Part shown: in pieces, positions 4,909 through 6,389 of the stretch
Layout of the letters: the number at the start of each line of letters is the position of its first letter
Position numbering within the stretch: position 1 is the stretch's first letter
Program-made: the position numbers and the translations under genes
The notes under the pieces: generated by a model
Databases searched by the model: none
What the model saw: only the letters and a program-made list of their open reading frames with translations
What the model was told of the DNA's origin: nothing
Source of the DNA: Candidatus Methanolliviera sp. GoM_oil
Lineage (GTDB): Archaea > Halobacteriota > Methanoliparia > Methanoliparales > Methanoliparaceae
Reading direction: 5' to 3'
DNA: 6,389 bases
Assembly (NCBI GenBank): GCA_902158735.1
Contig: CABGHG010000100.1
Location: 1-6,389 of the forward strand

Positions 4909-6389
4909 GGATATCGTCACCCCTCTCAATTCTTTCTAAAATTGTTTCGGGGCTTGAGAAGTAGGACTGAATTATCTTCGAGAACCCTCTATAATCTTTA
5001 ATATCCCTTTCAACCATATACTCGATTACCCTGTATCTATTCTCTATCTCAGCCTCCAGTTGAGACCAATCCCAACCTCTCTGTTCCATGATCTCCTTTA
5101 GAATTATTGAGTCATTTGGCCTCTCGAAGGTATCCGATACAGGGTTCCAGCTAAATACTTCGTTGATTCTGAGATCATCACTTCCCGGTTCAAACCCGAG
5201 GACCTCAACTATCGAAGAAGAGCGCCTGACACGTTTACCATCCACATATGCCATCTTCTGGATTGACAGGATGTTCAATGATTGCATCATGGCTCTGGGA
5301 ACATTTATCGGATCGTTCTCAAGCCTACTTATTGCCTCCTCCACACTTCCCGCATGCATCGTTGAGTAGGTTGTATGGCCAGTAGACATAGCCTGAAAGA
5401 GTGTGAGTGCCTCAGCTCCACGAACTTCACCGACGATTATATACTCAGGTCGCTGCCTGAGCGCTTGACGAAGGAGTTCGTACATCCCAATCTCACCCTC
5501 GCCTCCCTTGACGAAAGAATCCCTGGTTATGCTCGCTATCCAGTTGTCGTGATGAAGGGTCAGTTCATGGGTATCTTCTATCGTTACGATCTTTGACATC
5601 GGTGGTATGAATAACGATGCGGCGTTAAGGCTCGAGGTCTTCCCTGAAGCCGTCCCTCCAACAAAAATTAGGCTTTTGTTGTTCTCTATTGCAAGCCAGA
5701 GGTATACGATAGCATCTATTGAAAATGTGTTAAGGGCCATCAGTTCTATCGGTGTGAATGGATCTTCTCTGAATTTTCTTATTGTAAAAGATCCTCCGCG
5801 AAGTGTGACCTCCCGCCCGAGTGATGCCTGTAGTCTGGAACCATCCTGCATAGTCGCATTCACGAGGGGATTACCTATCGAAATATGCTTACCACTCCGC
5901 TGAGATAGATTGATTATGAATGAGTCCAGATCTTTCTCTTTAAAACAGATATTGGTCTTGATATTCTGGTACCTCCTGTGATACAGGAAGATAGGAACAT
6001 CCGCTCCATCACAGGATATGTCCTCGATCGAATCATCCCTTAACAATGCATCGATCCTCTTGAATCCGACATAATTTCTGTGAATGTAGTAGAGGAGTTT
6101 ATGGATCGTTTCCGGTTCTAAACGTATCCTATAACTTATAATAATTTCCGTAACTTTCTCGGTAAGAATATCCTTCTTGTTCTTCTCCTCTTCGAGTGTC
6201 AGGATATCCAGTAGGTCTTCGTGTATCTTCTCAAGTAGCGACTTCTGAAATTTTGTCAAGGTCGGTTCGACGGCGTAATACAGGTATTCGTTACTCTTCT
6301 CACCAAATAGGATTACGATGAATGCATAAGGTTCATTGACCCAGTAGCGCTCCACTTCCGAGAAACCTTTAAGACCATCAAAGGTCGTC
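4901..6389 (-). CDS. Type II/IV secretion ATPase (archaeal GspE/TadA/PilB-like), 5' end beyond the window
   Basis: This is the hexameric cytoplasmic ATPase that powers pilus assembly or secretion. Residues below are numbered from the GTG at 6355. The frame stays open to the right edge, where eleven more codons (TTFDGLKGFSE) are visible. These lead into ERYWVNEPYAFI, a conserved N-domain stretch, so the true start is probably outside. All catalytic motifs are present: Walker A GGTASGKT (233-240), Asp box TIEDTHEL (258-265), Walker B region RPEYIIVGEVRGAEA (302-316) and His box STGHTTYSTMHAG (324-336). The N-domain signature EDISCDGADVPIFLYHRRYQ is at 111-130. The C-terminal tail (about 420-484, EQRGWDWSQLEAEIENR and onward) is helical and characteristic of archaeal members; the zinc-binding cysteine cluster of bacterial GspE is absent. 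It is the first visible gene of a tight operon with the platform and pilin genes, which points to pilus assembly. An archaellum FlaI is less likely, because no archaellum accessory genes are seen. Confidence 0.92.
   Translation of the reverse strand, partial: TTFDGLKGFSEVERYWVNEPYAFIVILFGEKSNEYLYYAVEPTLTKFQKSLLEKIHEDLLDILTLEEEKNKKDILTEKVTEIIISYRIRLEPETIHKLLYYIHRNYVGFKRIDALLRDDSIEDISCDGADVPIFLYHRRYQNIKTNICFKEKDLDSFIINLSQRSGKHISIGNPLVNATMQDGSRLQASLGREVTLRGGSFTIRKFREDPFTPIELMALNTFSIDAIVYLWLAIENNKSLIFVGGTASGKTSSLNAASLFIPPMSKIVTIEDTHELTLHHDNWIASITRDSFVKGGEGEIGMYELLRQALRQRPEYIIVGEVRGAEALTLFQAMSTGHTTYSTMHAGSVEEAISRLENDPINVPRAMMQSLNILSIQKMAYVDGKRVRRSSSIVEVLGFEPGSDDLRINEVFSWNPVSDTFERPNDSIILKEIMEQRGWDWSQLEAEIENRYRVIEYMVERDIKDYRGFSKIIQSYFSSPETILERIERGDDILE
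4917..4925 (-). promoter_or_regulatory. Shine-Dalgarno site for the platform gene, inside the ATPase gene
   Basis: On the minus strand GAGGGGTGA closely matches the archaeal 16S anti-Shine-Dalgarno complement (GGAGGTGA). It sits 8 bases before the TTG at 4906-4908, within the last codons of the ATPase gene (Glu-Arg-Gly-Asp). This spacing decides the start of the downstream gene and implies translational coupling across the 8-base overlap. Confidence 0.75.

Noticed and set aside
5088..5903. Three plus-strand frames (93, 73 and 98 residues) opposite the ATPase gene
   Set aside because: They lie over the most conserved ATPase motifs on the other strand, have no recognisable domains, and are shadows of that gene.
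4901..6355. GTG at 6355 as the true start of the ATPase
   Set aside because: The frame continues without a stop to the right edge, and the conserved WVNEPYA segment would lie implausibly at the extreme N-terminus. The gene is treated as cut by the window.

Overview
The window looks like a cell-surface locus from a euryarchaeon. The best guess is a methanogen or methane/alkane-oxidising relative (Methanosarcinales, ANME or Syntrophoarchaeum-like). The evidence is an archaeal secretion ATPase paired with a long double-domain FlaJ/TadC-like membrane protein, an archaeal class III (pilin-like) N-terminus, a Pro-Thr linker plus Fn3-like repeat of a type I recall from Methanosarcinales surface proteins, and a PGF-CTERM archaeosortase tail on the neighbouring gene. 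Base composition is moderate and the proteins are not extremely acidic, which argues against an extreme halophile. The placement is inferred from protein style, not from a search.

Layout, left to right. Positions 1-581 (+) hold the 3' end of a gene for a secreted, CARDB-like surface protein ending in a PGF-CTERM anchor; its start lies left of the window. A 28-base spacer separates it from a convergent three-gene operon on the minus strand, transcribed from right to left. The operon order is secretion ATPase (4901 to the right edge, start outside the window), polytopic membrane platform protein (2854-4908), and a 746-residue multidomain pilin-like protein (610-2850). The first two genes overlap by 8 bases and the last two are 3 bases apart, so translation is probably coupled throughout. 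The operon promoter is not in the window.

How the genes work together. The ATPase (complete Walker A, Asp box, Walker B and His box) would drive the membrane platform. The platform would extract and assemble, or export, the pilin-like subunit after prepilin peptidase processing. No prepilin peptidase gene and no small major pilin are present here. The unusual element is the pilin. Instead of a short fibre subunit it carries a pilin N-terminal helix and core, a predicted jelly-roll (carbohydrate-binding-like) domain apparently inserted into that core, a PTPTP linker, an Fn3-like domain and a C-terminal beta-sandwich. It reads as an adhesive or tip pilin with its own dedicated ATPase and platform. 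The whole window is gene-dense. I see no tRNA, rRNA, CRISPR, insertion sequence or integrase, and no stretch over 300 bases without a gene.
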